A stretch of 7,312 nt of DNA, taken from Clostridia bacterium (lineage in GTDB: Bacteria > Bacillota > Clostridia > Christensenellales > Aristaeellaceae). The stretch lies in contig CAAEEC010000425.1 in assembly GCA_900754755.1 (NCBI GenBank), positions 1 to 7,312 on the forward strand. Reading direction: 5' to 3'. Every line of letters starts with the position of its first letter. Position 1 is the stretch's first letter. Both the position numbers and the translations under genes were made by a program. Shown piece after piece: positions 5,607-7,312 of the stretch. Below the pieces are notes generated by a model. The model worked only from the letters and a program-made list of their open reading frames with translations. It ran no database searches and had not been told where the DNA came from.

Positions 5607-7226
5607 ATGCCAAGCGATATTGAAATTGCCCATAGCGTAACGCCGCGCCCCATTGCGGAAATCGCCGCCAAATTGGATATAAACGAATCTGCACTGGAGC
5701 TCTACGGCCCATATAAAGCCAAAATTGCCCAGCCTGCCGGCCCGGCGCGCGGCAAGCTGATCCTGGTCACGGCCATCACGCCCACGAGCGCGGGCGAGGG
5801 CAAGACCACCACGTCCATCGGCCTGGCGGACGCCATGGCCCGCCTAGGCATGCGCGTTTGCCTGGCGCTGCGCGAACCGTCGCTCGGGCCGGTGTTCGGC
5901 ATCAAGGGCGGCGCCGCGGGCGGCGGCTGGGCGCAGGTGATTCCCATGGAGGACATCAACCTGCATTTCACCGGGGATCTGCACGCCATTGGCGCGGCCA
6001 ACAACCTGCTCGCCGCGCTGGTCGACAACCACATCGCGCAGGGCAACGCGCTTGGCATCGACCCCCGCCGCATCACCTGGCGGCGTTGCCTGGATATCAA
6101 CGACCGGCAACTGCGCAACATCGTCTCCGGCCTGGGCGGCACGGCGAACGGCATGCCGCGTGAAGACGGGTTCGACATCACCGTGGCCAGCGAAATCATG
6201 GCCGCGCTGTGCCTGAGCCTGAACCTGGCTGACCTCAAGGCGCGCCTGGCGCGCATCGTGGTGGGATACAATTTTGCCCAAGAACCCATCACGGCGGGTG
6301 ATTTGCGCGCGCAGGGCGCGCTGTGCGCCCTGCTGAAGGACGCCATCAAGCCCAACCTGGTGCAAACCCTGGAAGGCACGCCCGCGCTGATCCACGGCGG
6401 CCCCTTTGCCAACATCGCGCACGGCTGCAACAGCCTGATCGCCACCAAAATGGCGCTTTCGCTCGCCGATTATGTGGTGACGGAGGCGGGCTTCGGCGCG
6501 GATCTGGGCGCGGAAAAATTCCTGGATATCAAGTGCCCGGCGGGCAATCTCGCGCCAAACGCCTGCGTGATCGTGGCCAGCGTGCGCGCGCTCAAGCACC
6601 ATGGCGAGGGCGATCTGGCCGCGGGTCTGCCCAATCTGCTCCGCCACATCGAAAACATCGCCAAATACGGCGTGCCCGCCGTGGTGGCCATCAACCGTTT
6701 CCCGGACGACGCGCCGGAGGAACTCGCGCTCATTGAGGAAAAATGCCGCGAAGCGGGTGTGCGGGCCATTCTCAGCGAAGTGTGGGCCAAGGGCGGCGCG
6801 GGCGGCGCGCAACTCGCGCAGCACGTGGCCAGCTTGTGCGCCGCACCCAGCCATTACGCGCCCCTGTATACGCCCGACTTGCCGCTGCGCAAAAAGATCG
6901 AAACCATCGTGCGCGAAATCTACCGGGGCGACGGCGTGGACTTCGCGCCAAACGCCCTCAAGCAGCTACGCCGGCTAGAAAAGCTGGGCTTCGGCGCTTT
7001 GCCCGTGTGCCTGGCAAAAACGCAATACTCCTTTTCCGACGACGCCAAAAAACTCGGCGCGCCCACCGGCTTCCGCATAACCGTGCGCTCCATCAAGCTT
7101 TGCGCGGGCGCGGGATTCGTGGTGGCGCTCACCGGCGATATCATGCCCATGCCCGGCCTGCCGAAAGTTCCCGCCGCCGAATCCATCGATGTGGATGAAA
7201 ACGGCGTGATCAGCGGCTTGTTCTAA
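5607..7226 (+). CDS. fhs: Formate–tetrahydrofolate ligase (10-formyltetrahydrofolate synthetase)
   Basis: This cytoplasmic enzyme joins formate to tetrahydrofolate with ATP, giving 10-formyl-tetrahydrofolate for purine, formyl-Met and methyl-group synthesis. In acetogens it serves the methyl branch of the Wood–Ljungdahl pathway. The ATG at 5607 is chosen because AAGGAGGT (5593-5600) lies 6 bases upstream and MPSDIEIA is the family's usual beginning. The frame stays open back to an ATG at 5442, but that stretch carries the promoter. Seen in the 539 residues: a P-loop [11 protein letters not shown] (59-69, where most relatives have PTPAGEGK), [18 protein letters not shown] (90-107), [12 protein letters not shown] (113-124), [10 protein letters not shown] (151-160), [14 protein letters not shown] (263-276), [13 protein letters not shown] (293-305), [10 protein letters not shown] (470-479) and MPGLPKVPA (515-523). 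All core segments are kept, so it should be active. It is some 15-20 residues shorter than the typical 555-560, owing to short loops near 41-49 and 332-342. Confidence 0.97.
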   Translation: MPSDIEIAHSVTPRPIAEIAAKLDINESALELYGPYKAKIAQPAGPARGKLILVTAITPTSAGEGKTTTSIGLADAMARLGMRVCLALREPSLGPVFGIKGGAAGGGWAQVIPMEDINLHFTGDLHAIGAANNLLAALVDNHIAQGNALGIDPRRITWRRCLDINDRQLRNIVSGLGGTANGMPREDGFDITVASEIMAALCLSLNLADLKARLARIVVGYNFAQEPITAGDLRAQGALCALLKDAIKPNLVQTLEGTPALIHGGPFANIAHGCNSLIATKMALSLADYVVTEAGFGADLGAEKFLDIKCPAGNLAPNACVIVASVRALKHHGEGDLAAGLPNLLRHIENIAKYGVPAVVAINRFPDDAPEELALIEEKCREAGVRAILSEVWAKGGAGGAQLAQHVASLCAAPSHYAPLYTPDLPLRKKIETIVREIYRGDGVDFAPNALKQLRRLEKLGFGALPVCLAKTQYSFSDDAKKLGAPTGFRITVRSIKLCAGAGFVVALTGDIMPMPGLPKVPAAESIDVDENGVISGLF

Positions 7227-7261
7227 AAACAGTCCCGAATTCGCGAACACTGGCAACACAA

Positions 7262-7297
7262 CAACCCTTCAGCCGGCTAGCGCCGGCTGAAGGGTTG
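7262..7297. terminator. Perfect 16-bp hairpin downstream of fhs, probable terminator
   Basis: CAACCCTTCAGCCGGC (7262-7277) and its exact reverse complement (7282-7297) flank a four-base loop TAGC. The position, 36 bases after the fhs stop, and the stem strength suit a transcription terminator. However, the following sequence CTAATTCACAATTTG is not a U-tract, and the other strand is only moderately T-rich (TTGTTGTGTTG). It may end transcription weakly, protect the 3' end of the mRNA, or be one copy of a dispersed palindromic repeat. Nothing else is seen in 7227-7312. Confidence 0.6.
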
Positions 7298-7312
7298 CTA
7301 ATTCACAATTTG

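Noticed and set aside
5844..6854. 336-codon minus-strand frame opposite fhs
   Set aside because: It lies inside a certain, highly conserved gene and has shadow-like composition.

Overview
The window reads as ordinary chromosome of a GC-rich member of the Firmicutes, most plausibly a Clostridia/Christensenellales-type anaerobe. The grounds are strong AGGAGG-type ribosome binding sites, TTG and GTG start codons, clostridial-style signal peptides (…AAFA|E), a MetNIQ transporter without periplasmic features, a secreted protein with several peptidoglycan-binding repeats, and a formate–tetrahydrofolate ligase. The taxonomic placement is inference. High GC at third codon positions leaves many long open frames opposite the real genes, and these are not annotated.

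Layout: (1) 2-238, the C-terminal end of an AraC-family regulator whose N-terminus lies outside the window. (2) 239-397, a 159-base gap with a small direct-repeat cluster, an imperfect inverted repeat and a good sigma-A promoter. (3) 398-3053, a compact + strand operon metN-metI-metQ encoding a complete D/L-methionine ABC importer (ATPase, permease, binding protein). metN and metI overlap by 8 bases, and metQ follows 27 bases after metI. (4) 3077-3123, a strong hairpin between convergent genes that can end transcription on both strands. (5) 5386-3137 on the minus strand, a 749-residue exported protein with an N-terminal propeller-like region and five peptidoglycan-binding repeats. (6) 5387-5606, a 220-base divergent intergenic region with a clear promoter for the rightward gene and no convincing one for the leftward gene. 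(7) 5607-7226, fhs, formate–tetrahydrofolate ligase, followed by a perfect 16-bp hairpin at 7262-7297.

Functional theme: MetNIQ brings methionine into the cell and Fhs makes 10-formyl-tetrahydrofolate from formate, so both touch one-carbon and methionine metabolism. They are separate transcription units with a cell-wall gene between them, so a functional link is only suggestive. Methionine-transport operons in Firmicutes often carry a SAM riboswitch or T-box, but the predicted metN leader here is only about 33 bases and has room for neither.

I see no mobile element, CRISPR array, tRNA or rRNA, and nothing that amounts to a new biological system. The points most worth a second look are an acidic repeat-encoded tail and a non-canonical lipobox on MetQ, the propeller plus five-repeat architecture of the cell-wall protein, two shortened loops in Fhs, and symmetric sequence elements lying on the metN and fhs promoters.
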